A stretch of DNA of 64,000 bases from positions 15,960,071 through 16,024,070 of the forward strand of contig CM033118.1 of assembly GCA_019321725.1 (NCBI GenBank). The letters run 5' to 3'. Below the pieces are notes generated by a model. It saw only the letters and a list, made by a program, of their open reading frames with translations, was not told where the DNA came from and did no database searches. A program made the translations under genes and the position numbers. Source of the stretch: Paulownia fortunei. Lineage: Eukaryota > Streptophyta > Magnoliopsida > Lamiales > Paulowniaceae. This document shows, one piece after another, positions 11,481-22,470 of the stretch; the stretch's first letter is position 1, and each line of letters begins with the position of its first letter.

Positions 11481-13650
11481 CCCAAAAGACCTACATATAG
11501 TTCTATTCATCCATATATATATATATATACTAAATAATAAATGTAGATATAGATATATATATTTATATATAGACACACACATATATATATAATAAATACT
11601 TATATATATAAATATGAATATATATAAATATATAATTCTTATTATAAAATATCAAATATAGATCATAGGTTTCTATCAAACAAAATTTGAATTGTTCATA
11701 TCTATCAAATATGATGGATCGCTGATCTCTATCAGACAAGATCAACAATTTATATAAATAGGGGTATAAATATCTTTTTTATCCATTATCTAGATCATGG
11801 GACTAATTGCATTTTACCCATGTAAAGACAAACATGTGCAAAAGGATGAGTTGTAAATTCAATAAACAATTAGACACTCTCTACCGAATCAAGCATAACT
11901 TCTAAAATAACATAATACATGCGAATATAAATACTCTACCGAATAAAACATAACTCTCAAAATAATATAATACATGCAAATATATTAAATATCAGTCAGT
12001 AATGTAGACAAGTAATCAATACAATCAAATCTGATATAAACAAAAAATATTTAGTTTGTTAGCTCACAGCAGAACTATTATTTTAGCCTGCAGCATCAGA
12101 TATCGACTATAGCATCATATATTGACTAAATGGATATTCATGATCAATACAATAAAATGTTTGTGTGGGCCCAAAAAATTAACAAAAAAAATTTGGCAGG
12201 TCTACTATGATGAAATATTGAACAGCTTTAAATAGGAAAATGTAGTAGGATTATCTACAGAAATTAATTAAATGTAAAGGTATTTAGTACAGCAGAAGCC
12301 AACACACAACAACTCAATTCTATGCTACACATAGCTATAGAACGGCTTGAAGGGGGCCAAGCCTAAAGGGGCCTTAAATAAAACCATTAATAATAAAACT
12401 AAAGTCATATTTTTAGTTTAGTCGAATTCATTACATATGCTTATTATATAAACTATTTTAGATTTTCGTATTAATATTAATTTTTAAAGTGTCTGTGATG
12501 TTATCAGTTTTAATAGACGATAATTTTTAAAGTGTATGTGAATCGCATTGATTATGTGACTGGAGTAAGATAAAAAAAAATGATCAATTATAAAAAAAGT
12601 ATTTTAAAATTATCATTTAAATAGGTAAGTATTAAAAAAAAATACTTGAACTAAACAAGAATTTATCCTCAAAGCATTCTTGGATGAATTACAACCACAG
12701 TTTATGTTGAAAACAACTATAGATGAATTACAATTAAAGATGTGAATGGGAGGGTTTAAAGTTGATTTGTCAAATTTCTATACCCATCCCTTCAAAATGT
12801 TTAAGGATCCTGACTTAAACTTATCTCAAATCTGTTGGTTTCGAGTTAGACTCTTTAAATTCATTTTATATTTTTAAAAAGTAATATTATATAAATAAGT
12901 ATATATATATATATATATATTAAAATAAAAAAATAAATAAATAAATTAAACGAAACTAGTTCAAGATGAGACGAGTTTGAAATAAAAAAATCAAAACCCA
13001 CTTCAAATCAATTTATATTTTTAAAAATTTACTCATGTATTCGTGATTTGAATTTGAAACTTCTTACCATCCCTTATTATCACCATTCTTACATTGAATA
13101 TTGATTTTGCTACGTAACCACTTTAGGGTTGTCTTTAATTTATTGTCATATTTTATTTTTCAATGTTTTGTCATCGATAGGGCATTCATTCATTGGACTT
13201 GTACCTCTACCTCCACAAGATAAATCAAAGTTTAGGCCAGCCTAAATGCCAAGGAAGAATGAATGATTGACAAATTTATCTGTTTTTTTTTCTTCTTATT
13301 TTGAGTGGGCAAATAGATTTTTCAATTGTATTTTTAATATTTAAACAAGAAAATTCTACTTCAAATTTAATTTTCCTAAATTTAGTTAATTATATAACAA
13401 ATATACAATTGTAATTATTTGTGATTGATTGTTCTATTTGAAAAATAAACTAATCGCATAATAAAAATAAATTTACTTATTCTGTGAATAATTGAATTAC
13501 AACTAAAATATATTTCAACTAATTTTTTTTACCTAGTTCCATATCTTCAATTAAGAAAAAAGGTTAATTAGGATAAATGTTTGTGTAGTGTGGTACAAGA
13601 ATTGACGGCTCAAGATGACCCTTGGAACAAAATGAAGAACTATCGTATGA
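11150..13650. repeat. Large repeated segment, copy A (about 2.5 kb)
   Basis: The same order of sequence occurs in a second copy broken into three pieces: 35580-35773, 41431-42143 and 53804-54820. Shared words include TTTGAATTGTTCATATCTATC, then GACAAGTAATCAATA, then AAATGGATATTCAT, then AGGTATTTAGTACAGCAGAAGC, then CTTTAGGGTTGTCTTTA. The breaks in copy B are exactly where LTR retrotransposons sit. No conserved gene was recognised within it, so it may be a duplicated intergenic segment or an old transposon body. Confidence 0.75.
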
Positions 13651-14220
13651 GTTTTTGGAGGTCTCAAAATTTTAAATTTCAAATAATCATAATTAGTGTT
13701 CGATGTCAATATATATAGTGACACACACACACATATATATATACACACACACATATATATATATACATACATATATATATATATATACCAATCATAATGC
13801 AAAACCTTACATGAAAAAAATCTTGCAAGTAGGTCTTCATTGTGATGGCAAAGAATATACAGTACAAGCCTCTAGACTGTGCATGAGATGCCAAACACCG
13901 CGTTGAATAATTTGATACAACATAAAAAAAGGAAAAAAAATAAAATTCTTGTCTCTATGCCGATCACACAATAAGATGGTTCATCTTTAATCTTCACAAA
14001 TATTTGTTCATGAGATGTAGAACTAAAAAATGCTCTGATAATTACAATGAATTATTTAGATTTTAAAATAATCACAACCATCTATTTTATGAAATTCACA
14101 TAGAACTCACTCATGTATTTCACAAATAAATGATATTTGATGGACTTGCTAAGAACTTTCTCATTTTAAAAATCAGAGTTGCGTTGCATTTAATTTTTTC
14201 TTCATTAAACCCATTGAAGG
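13651..14220. other. Gene-free spacer with AC/AT microsatellite
   Basis: It contains an (AC)n-(AT)n compound microsatellite at about 13722-13789. The predicted short peptides on both strands here are translations of the microsatellite and are not genes. The remainder is unremarkable AT-rich sequence. Confidence 0.6.
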
Positions 14221-14228
14221 AGGCAAAA

Positions 14229-15712
14229 TTATTTTTTTAGTCCTGTAAGTTGGCCTATTCAAAATTTAGTCTTTTTTTATTATTAAAATTTAAAATTTAT
14301 CATTTAAATAAAAAAAATCAAACATTTAGAACAATGACCGCCTAGCTTATATATAAATGACCGACTTAATTAACTAGTATAGGGATTCAGGAAAAAATTA
14401 TTTTTAAAAGAAAAATTGATGAGTTGGCCACCTAAGGACAAATTTGGAGAGGGAAAAGAAAAAACAAAGCCAACTTGGCGTTTCGGACAAAATGGTTTCA
14501 TTCTTTTTTTATTGGTTAATTTTTTTTAAAAAAAGTCAATATAATTAAAATGTAAATATATTTGACAATCATTGTATAAAATATAGATTTATATTATATT
14601 TAAATATTAAAAAATTTTAATATCTAAAGACTAAAAATTAATAATTAAATTCATACGTTAAATCAATAAAAAATAATTTAAATATTAAAATTTACTGTAC
14701 CTTAATTCAAAATTTAATTAAAAGATACAGAAAAATAGTTTAGATAATATTTGTAGATTAGTATTAATTGACAAGAAAAAATCTACTATAAATTTAATAT
14801 TTTCAATAACTTATCATAAATTTAAATAAATTATTAAATGTTAATTATTTTCATATTTAAAAATAAAATAAATACTTAAGTCTCAACTTTAAAAAAGAAA
14901 ATAGAAAATACTTAATTCTATAGTAACACATTATCTTAATTTAAATAATTTTTCTCTAATTTAGAATATTTAGAAAAATGGCCATATTTTTTCCTTTTAT
15001 TTCTTTTCTCTTCAATTCTTTTTTTTTTCCCTTATTTCAAGTGTATATTTATTATATATATAGCTATACATACATATACACATCTATATATATACATACA
15101 TTCTTAAGCAATGGTTGGGGGTAATGGGCGGCGGTGAAGAACAAGATGAAGAAGTAGTAGTAGTAGGACGAGGAGGACCGACAACACAGTTCGGGGTAGC
15201 GGTGGCGGGTGGTGGGAAAAAGAAGAAGAAATAGGAGAGGAAGAGGAGGAGTCGACAGCATAGTTGGGGGGTAGCGGTGGCAGGTGGTGGGAAACAGAAG
15301 AAAAAATAGGAGGATGAGGAGGAGGATAAGCGGACAACATAGTGTGGTTGCGGTGGGTGGATGGTTACGTGGTGGGTGAAAGTAGGTGAAGAAAGAAAGA
15401 AGAAGAAATAGAAAAAAAATTGGTGAAAAAAATTTAAACACTTTTTTATTTTAATATTTGAATATGCTGTACATGTCTTAAATGTTAAGTTGACCTTTCT
15501 TTTTTCCTTCTCAAACTCCGTCTAAACTGCCTATAGATAATTTTTTGTACAAAATTAATTATTTTTCCCAAATTAAATGTCCCTTTTGCATGAGTAGGTG
15601 GTCATTGTTCTAAATATTTAAATTTTGTCCACTTAAAGAATAAAATTTAATTTAAAAAATTAAAAAGGCCAAATTTTTTACTAGGCCATCTTACAGAAAG
15701 AAAAAAAAAATC
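14229..15712. mobile_element. Non-autonomous DNA transposon with ~120 bp terminal inverted repeats
   Basis: The left end (14229-14347) and the reverse complement of the right end (15592-15712) align over about 120 bp. Both contain TGTAAG(T/A)TGGCCTA, then an A/T-rich stretch, then TTTAGAACAATGACC, then (G/A)CCTA. Long TIRs of this kind are typical of Mutator-like elements. There is no transposase. The interior holds a G-rich tandem array at 15105-15400. The exact outer edges and target duplication are unresolved. Confidence 0.65.
15105..15400 (+). repeat. G-rich tandem array (about 80-90 bp unit, three copies)
   Basis: Repeated words are GGGGGTAGCGGTGGC, GGTGGTGGGAAA, AGAAGAAGAAATAGGAG and GACAACACAGTT/GACAGCATAGTT/GACAACATAGTG. 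The + strand is strongly G-rich with several runs of three or more G in a ~21% GC environment. The C-rich minus strand gives a 125-codon Pro/Leu/Ser-rich reading frame, which is a by-product of the repeat. Confidence 0.65.
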
Positions 15713-15739
15713 CATATTAAAATATTTATTTTAAATTGT

Positions 15740-16250
15740 GGGATAGACGAATTTTTAGTCCCACAATTGAGGGAGCATTATAAATTTGGTACCATACTTT
15801 TATTTTTTTTTTCAAATTTAACCCCATAAGTTAGCTTTTTCTTATAATTTTATTCTCAATATCAAGTGTTGAATGAAAAATTCTACTTGCCCAACTAACT
15901 CAACAGTGTAAAGGGAAAATGAGCAAGCCTTCGTTTTCTAGAAGGAAAATTATTGGCCACCTCTATAAAAGCTAATTTGAAACTCATTTTACGCTTATAT
16001 TCACCATTTTCACTTGCAAATAATTAATAAAAATCTTGTAAGAAAAATAGCTTCATCAACGCAATCAGAATTGATTTGCCATTGGGAAATATGATGCATT
16101 GAGAACTACCTAGACAAATAATTTTTTTAAAAAATTTAATTTAAAATAGGTGAAATAATAATGTTAAATATATATTTTTAAATAAAATTAATAAGAACAC
16201 ATATAAAGAGTCTCCCTAAATAAGAACAAAAAAAGATATGGGCACATTGT
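15740..16250 (+). repeat. Conserved repeat block, copy 1 (partner 57065-58390)
   Basis: It shares GAGC(A)AGCCTTCGTTTTCTAG, GGAAAATTA, ACCTC(T/C)ATAAAAG, AATAAAAATCTTGTAAGAAAAAT and AAAGATATGG with 57065-58390, in the same order. A TATAAAAG sits about 40 bp after the best conserved part, so the block looks promoter-like, but no gene follows in either copy. The partner is about 800 bp longer. Confidence 0.65.
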
Positions 16251-16560
16251 GTTTACTAACAAATATAATTTTACTTTTAGATCTAAATTATATTCATCAA
16301 AATTAATGTGAAAATAACATTGATTTTTATGCCAATTCAAAGGCAAATTCCAGTATGTATTTATAAGTCTGATTATTTCATATTTTTTTTGAAAAATTTA
16401 AAGAAAACCTATATATCAAAGTGTATTCGTAAAAATACGTATACATTTGCTTCTTTTTTTTTCACTAGTACGGATCAGATTTGACACTATGAAAAGAAAT
16501 TTGCTTCATACTCAAATAAAATAAGTAAGTATGTATGATACTAAGAATTTAATTACAAAA
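16251..16560. other. Gene-free spacer left of the MULE
   Basis: This is AT-rich sequence between the conserved repeat block and the transposon leader. The left end of the MULE should lie here or nearby, but no terminal inverted repeat could be matched by eye. Confidence 0.5.
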
Positions 16561-16587
16561 AAATGATTGAGTTTAGGTGCAAAAGCA

Positions 16588-17327
16588 AAAAAAAAAAAAA
16601 AAAAAAAGGGAAAACGATGATTTATATCAAATATACACATCAATTTCCATTTTCTCAATCATTTCCTCCATTTTCCCTATTTCCTCTCCCCACCAACTTC
16701 CCCCATTACTCTCTCTCTCTCTTTCTTTCTCTCTGTGCCTTTCCCTCTCTCTCTCTTTGTCGATTTTTTTTCGTCATTTTTTCTTTTATTTTTCGAATTC
16801 TCCGATTTCCTACCTTCTTAACGTCTATTTTCGCTTATTTCGGTAAGTAATATTGTTATTATTTTCTTAAATTTTTTAATTAAAAAAATTTACTAATTAA
16901 CATTTATATATTTTTGTTCAGGTTAGTACATGATAGATTAAAATACGACGCAAATCGTATTGTGAGTATGACTTACATGTATCATATTTCAATTATAATG
17001 TATATATTTTATTATAATAATTGTGAAGTAGATGTATTATTATATTGAAAAAATAATTTTTGTTGTATTGAAATGTTATTAATATTATTTTTTATAATGA
17101 TACATGCAAGTATATTTTTAATAACATATTTTATATGTGGAGAAGCTAATGTTTGCATTTTTTTTGTATATTATATTTGTTATTTGTTATTTGACTTGAA
17201 AATGTGAGCTAAAAATTATTGAACTATTTAGGGAATCTTTTTCACAACTACGATAATCTTAATTAAATATTATGTCTTTGAAATTATTATTTAAAATTAA
17301 AATATTAATACTTATTTTGATGTAGTT
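16588..17327 (+). other. Probable leader of the MULE transposase gene, with CT-rich tract and intron signals
   Basis: An A-homopolymer of about 20 at 16588 is followed by a (CT)n-rich stretch at 16700-16770, typical of plant 5'UTRs. TTTCG|GTAAGT at about 16842 is a strong donor. Acceptors occur near 16921 (TTCAG) and 17325. The MURA-like start codon follows at 17328. Short reading frames over the CT tract are low-complexity and not considered coding. Confidence 0.4.
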
Positions 17328-19979
17328 ATGGCAAATAGAAATAGCTTCGATGTTTTGGTATACTTTGGTGGTCAAATTATACAAGATGCTAATTCAGTGA
17401 CATATGATCGCTCTACAATTGAAGCGAGGAGAATGTCTTGTAGGACAAAATTTTCTGAATTACTATTGAAAGTGTATCAGATTACGGGCGTTGATGAGAA
17501 ATAGTTCTTATTGAAATTATTTGGTAAGTACTGTTGCGGTAATGTGTCACAACTAATATCAATAACTGATGACGAAAGATTGGAATTTTTCTTAGATCCG
17601 GGAAGAGAAAATCAATTTATAGAATTTTATGTTGAGGCAGAACAAAATGTTCACAATACTGTGCCTGAGATACCAACAAGTAATGAGTATTATTAGTATG
17701 CATCATTTTTAAGAGATGATAGTGTGTTTGAAATAACTACAGTGACACAAGGTATGACAAGTATTGACATCAATGAGTTTAATGCAGGTGCTTCAAACTA
17801 TGGTCAAGAGCATTTTCAAGGTACAAATACAGAGCCGTATAATGCATACACTGATGAATTATCCGAGCCACTTATCGACAGTTTTGGTGCTGAAGAACAT
17901 ATCAATTCCGAACCCGATGAAATTGCTGATGAAAATGATGGTGATGATGGTGATGATGATGATGATGATGATGATGGTGATGGGGTCGAAATTGATGATT
18001 TGAAAGAGATGTATGAGCAACATGATGAGGGCAACTCATCCCAACATCAAGTGCCAGTTTATACCTCAATGCCCTCAACAACAAATGAATATGACTCTAA
18101 TCGTACTATACCATTCTTCACCACATGTTACCCAGAAATAGTTGTTGATTTTATTGATATTCCAAATAGAGGAAAGTTTTATGACTCTAGTATTGGAGAG
18201 CTTGAAAAAGGTATGGTATTCAAAGACAAAAAAAATCTCCAAGCTTCAGTTAAAGATTACTCTGTATGAGTTGTCAGACGTGAGTATCGGGTGGTTGAGA
18301 GTACACCAAAATTATGGAAAGTGGAATGCAACCATAGTACATCGACCATGTGGTGTAATTGGGGGCTTCGAGCATCATTGAAAGCAAAGCTCGATTTATG
18401 AAAAATCACCAAATGGGGAGGCCTTTATACCTGCCTTATGAATTCAGTGTCTGTGGATCATCGCAACCTATGTAAAAACATGATCGCAAGGTTGCTTACT
18501 GACATAGTTCAGTGTGACCTGGCCTATGAGATTAAGTATGTCCAACAAAATGTGAAAGAGAAGTATCAGTATGAAATTTCATATCATAAGGCCTGACACG
18601 GTTTGAAACGCGCAAGGAAAAATGTTTATGGCACTTGGGAGAGCTCAGTTAGAAAATTGCCTAAGTATTTGGGAGCTCTGCAAAAATAGAATCCAGGCAC
18701 GATTGTGGAGTGGCATCACATCGACACCGAGTTCGCAGAAAAGAAAATATTAAAATATGTATTTTGGGCATTCAAGCTATGTATCGATGGGTTCCAAAAT
18801 TATCGTAAAGTAATAAGTGTTGATGAAACACATCTTTACACAAAGTACAAAGACAAGTTGTTGATTGCTGTGGGGATAGATGCAAATCAACAGGTTTTGC
18901 CTCTGGCTTTTGCAGTTGTTGATGAAGAAACATTTACATCTTGGAGATGGTTTTTGCATATGTTGTCTATGTATGTTATCCGCGGGGTTGAGGGTGTCTG
19001 TTTGATATCTGACCGATATAGTGGCCTACTTGGAGCTGTTCAATACATACCTGATTTCACGCCACCTCGCGGGGTGCATCATTTTTGCTTAAGGCATGTG
19101 TCATCTAACTTCAACAAGCGGTTCAAGAGTATTGCATTAAGCAATTTGTGTTTTACAGCTGATTCACAATTGACAATCAGACAATTTGATAAGGTAATGG
19201 AAAAAATAAAGGCTCTTAACGAGGATGCACATGCATACTTGGAGAATATAGATAAATGTTAGTGGACTCTGGCTTATGATGAAGGATGATGATGTTGCAT
19301 TCTGACAACAAATATGTCAGAATGCATTAATGGAATGTTGAAAGGTGCACGACGGCTCCCAGTCACTGCTATTGTACAGATTATGTTCCATCGTGCTATT
19401 AAATATTTTCTCGATCGACCATCCAAGGGTCATCGAATGGTGGAGAATAACCAACCATGGCCTTATAATATATTACAAATGTATGAGAGTTGACAGAACC
19501 TATCTATAGAGCATATGATACACGTATTTGATTACACAGATAAATCCGCGTCTGTCATAACACGTCGACCAGGATCATCCAGGAGTTTTACACACGTCGT
19601 GAAACTGAGGTCAATGGAGTGTTCATGCGGTAATTAGAGTCAATTTGGAATACCTTGCTCGCATGCAATGCATACTTGTCAGCATTTTGGAGTTAATCCA
19701 ACAACACTCATGAAATCGTACTATAGCACTGCTTCTTATGTAGATACTTACAAAGGGAAGTTTGAGCCTTTGCCAGATGAAGTTTATTGGGATGCGCCCC
19801 CTTTCGAGTTGTGGCATAATCCATCGTTACGGATTCAGAATCGTCGTGGATGGAATACTACTACTCGAATTCCTAACGAGATGGATTGGCCTTAGACACG
19901 TGCTAGACAACAAGCGCGAGCAAGGCAAAGGGTCAATGCAACAGAACATGGAACAACTTCGTCTTCCCAGCATAAATGA
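17328..19979 (+). pseudogene. MURA-like (MuDR/Mutator) transposase, 12 premature stops
   Basis: One continuous frame runs from ATG 17328 to a plausible natural TGA at 19977-19979 (883 codons). It is interrupted by stops at 17502, 17694, 18267, 18399, 18594, 18687, 19260, 19287, 19290, 19491, 19635 and 19893, with no frameshift needed. Order: an N-terminal YFGGQI region typical of MULE proteins; an Asp-rich acidic tract (17930-17990); a zinc-binding/DNA-binding-like region (~18270-18690); the MULE transposase domain starting near 18705 with VDETHLY and ISDRYSGLL, matching the first two catalytic Asp blocks of the DDE fold; and a SWIM zinc finger with CSCG at about 19620-19631 and the CSH block near 19656-19664. 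In an active element this would excise and reinsert the transposon. It cannot encode a full protein as it stands. Confidence 0.9.
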
Positions 19980-20095
19980 TGTCATTACAGTTAGATTAGT
20001 ATTTGCTTTTGTGCGGGAGTAATACTCCTTATTTACTTTCTTATGTTATATCAATATGTTTGCCTTGTACTATAGATTAATATATATTTTTGCAG

Positions 20096-21776
20096 ATATG
20101 AGCATGGTCTCGCATTACCGCGTTGGTGCCAAGATGATTATGTTCGCGAGTAAATATGGGCCCACTCATCGGTGCTAATGATCATGAGCTTCCACTTCCT
20201 CCATACGGTGCAAGGTATAGGCCCATTTATTAACGCTAATGATAATGAACTTCAACTTCCACTATTATTTTGTGATTATTGTTTCATGATTATTATTTCA
20301 TGATTATTTTTATATACATATAGGTGGATGCAGTATTACAGCTTCACGCGTACAACGAGTCATTCAGTCAGGATTATTAGGGATATATTAAACAGGATGA
20401 CTGATAGAGAGGTGAGTAGAATTTAAGACACTTGTTAAATTTGATTTGATTTTTCTTTTCATATATATACAAATAATTCAAATTTATGTATGTTATAATT
20501 GTAGTTTATATGGGAGCCATATGATATGAGTTCACCGGATATTATGGTGTTGGGTCCAAGCTGTAATATGCCACTGTGGAGATCTCGTTGTCCATTGATC
20601 AACTACGCTATCGTGGAGTTCCATCACCCAGAGCGGGTCATGCGCCAGTACATTCCACCAGATATACCAGCGTATGAGCAGACTTTACATGATGTAGACC
20701 GTAGGGGACACAGTGGAGAGGATTGAGCTCGATATCACCGGGAGTATGTGTCGTAGTGGGCAAATAGACATCAGTTTATTATCGTCAACCCTCCCATTAT
20801 TGGGTCCGATAGTACTGAACCTCGCTATATGGATTGGTATGATGGCATTACACGCCGTCTGATATCACCATCCCATTTGCCTATGGAGAAAGGGTACCAG
20901 CCTTCACACATATCAGATTTGGAAGTTATGGTAAGATATTCATTAATAAAATTTTTTATAATGTGTATGCATCATATTTATGATATTTTTTAATATTATT
21001 CCTTTTTTACACGTATTTTAGAGTATAGCGGTCGAGAGGATTAGACTCAGTGCTGATGGTGCGAATGAGCAAGATATAACTTCACTTATGCAGTTGAGGA
21101 GTGAAACTATACACGCCACTGATGATCTCAGACGCCTATTTCGTAGACAACAAGATGTTGTAAATATACCAAAACCACCACCACAAGACACAATCAGGAG
21201 GACGAGAAGGCGTACTAGAGTAGTAGATGATGCGGGTCCCTCTACCTTGACACGGGTGCATTTACTAGCCATGCTTCTACATCTTACGACATTCCTCATC
21301 CACTTATGTCTAGTGTAGCAGATGAGGCAGGTCCATCCACCTCGACACATCGTGTATCACACGGTTTGGATAGCACCGCTGACTATTATGTGCCTCAACA
21401 GGCACAACCGGATGACTCATTCACTCTGTATTGGGGTATGCCACCATCTACGATATCATTTTCTACACTACTCAGTTCAGATTTAGACATGGTGCAAACA
21501 CCGTTTGTTCAACAGCATCTAGGACACGATTCTAGACGTGGAGATTTTATTATCTCGCCTGTTGCATTTCCACATCTAGACAGCGACTATCATGATCGTG
21601 GAGAGTCGAGCTCCACAACTTCGTCAGGTCGGCCGAGCTTCAATTTAAACTATAGTACATATGTTGATGATCCGACCCCACACCAATCACATGATATTGC
21701 TGCTGCTCAGGGTGGACGCGACGGTAGACGACAACGCCAGCAACGTACGTGTGGCACTAGTGGTCATTTTTAGTAT
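20096..21776 (+). pseudogene. Plant Mobile Domain (PMD/MAIN-like) C-terminal portion, decayed
   Basis: Exons can be traced at about 20096-20214, 20324-20411, 20505-20930 and 21022-21773 with GT-AG borders. Recognisable PMD features are LPLPPYGARW across the first junction, FIWEPYD at 20505, a VEFHHPERVMRQ block, the DRRGHSGED block ending in a stop at 20724, a second stop at 20754, then YMDWYDGITRR. The tail is rich in Arg/Gln and ends in CGTSGHF, the usual kind of PMD C-terminus. The N-terminal half of the domain is missing. A frameshift near 21300 separates the last two reading frames. It lies 117 bp after the MURA stop on the same strand, so it is probably cargo or a second gene of the same MULE. 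PMD proteins such as MAIN and MAIL1 act in transposon silencing and genome stability; this copy is broken. Confidence 0.8.
20157..20265 (+). repeat. Short tandem duplication, about 60 bp, in the PMD region
   Basis: GGGCCCACTCATCGGTGCTAA (20 of its bases) and what follows recur shortly after as GGCCCATTTATTAACGCTAA, each followed by TGATNATGANCTTCNACTTCC. The second copy falls just inside the inferred intron after the donor at 20215. It may have arisen by replication slippage. Confidence 0.5.
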
Positions 21777-22140
21777 TTTTTTATTCTTGTATTTTTCAAA
21801 AATTTTAAATTCAATACTGTAATTATTATTTAAAAAAATTATTTGTCTGATTTATGAAGTAAAAATAGTATTGTTATTATCTTTATTAAAATATTTACAT
21901 ACATATACTTAAGTAAAAAAATATATTAAAATGTTATTTATTATTATAATAAAAAATATTTACCTAAATATATATATATATATATATATAATTATATTTA
22001 TATATATTTATCTAAAATATATGTATAAATATTTTAATTTTCTCATTTGCATTTGTATTTAATATCAATCATCCTTAATTACATCTCACTCCCTATTTCT
22101 CCACTCCCACAAATTTATATATTAATTATATATAAAGCAA

Positions 22141-22179
<39 letters not shown>

Positions 22180-22200
22180 AAAAATATATATAAAAAATAT
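21777..22200. other. AT microsatellite-rich spacer between MULE and F3'H promoter
   Basis: It contains an (AT)n run at about 21970-21990 and a longer one at about 22146-22177. No gene is visible. The right end of the MULE is expected in this interval or in the hairpin array that follows, but no TIR was matched. Confidence 0.5.
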
Positions 22201-22213
22201 ATTTAAATTTGAA

Positions 22214-22305
22214 GGCGCAATAGTACCTTGCGCTTTCAAAAGAATTGAAAGCGCAAGTTAGGGTTGCGCTTTCAAACAAAGTCGCAATTCTCACTTGCGC
22301 TTTTA
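22214..22305. repeat. GCGCTTTC hairpin array upstream of F3'H
   Basis: Five TTGCGC/GCGCAA words occur in about 90 bp. Two form a perfect 13 bp inverted repeat, CTTGCGCTTTCAA at 22227-22239 and its complement at 22245-22257, with a 5 nt loop. Two more direct copies lie at about 22264-22275 and 22293-22303. The surroundings are extremely A/T-rich. It could be a subterminal motif array of the adjacent MULE or a protein-binding site array. It lies about 275-365 bp upstream of the F3'H start. Confidence 0.75.
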
Positions 22306-22406
22306 CTTATATTTTTTACTTCCTCCGATTACACGGTATTTCATTAATTTTAATACAAATTTACTATTTTCTATTAAATGACTCCGATATGTTGCATGAA
22401 AATGTT

Positions 22407-22413
22407 ACCTACC
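22407..22413 (+). promoter_or_regulatory. MYB AC element ACCTACC
   Basis: ACCTACC matches the AC-element / MYB recognition element that R2R3-MYB factors bind in phenylpropanoid and flavonoid gene promoters. It lies about 65 bp upstream of the TATA box of the F3'H gene. The site is seen directly; function is inferred from the gene class. Confidence 0.5.
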
Positions 22414-22442
22414 CACTCTACATTAAAATCAAATAACACTTT

Positions 22443-22454
22443 ACCTAGTTAGGT
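22443..22454. promoter_or_regulatory. Palindromic MYB site ACCTAGTTAGGT
   Basis: The 12 bp ACCTAGTTAGGT is a near-perfect palindrome. Its right half GTTAGGT is the complement of ACCTAAC, another AC-element form. It sits about 18 bp upstream of the TATA box. Two AC elements so close to the TATA box of a flavonoid gene are consistent with direct MYB control. Confidence 0.5.
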
Positions 22455-22470
22455 AGCTCCCTATCCTCCA

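Noticed and set aside
13551..13906. Several small Tyr/Ile/Thr/His-rich reading frames on both strands
   Set aside because: They are translations of the AC/AT microsatellite.
15064..15441. 125-codon Pro/Leu-rich minus-strand frame with signal-peptide-like start
   Set aside because: It arises from the C-rich strand of the tandem array within the TIR element; no start context or homology supports it.
17816..18084. Ser- and His-rich antisense frames
   Set aside because: Shadows of the Asp-rich GAT repeat in the transposase.
22227..22257. MicroRNA precursor or bacterial-type terminator
   Set aside because: A 13 bp stem is too short for a plant miRNA precursor, and hairpin terminators do not apply to plant nuclear genes.
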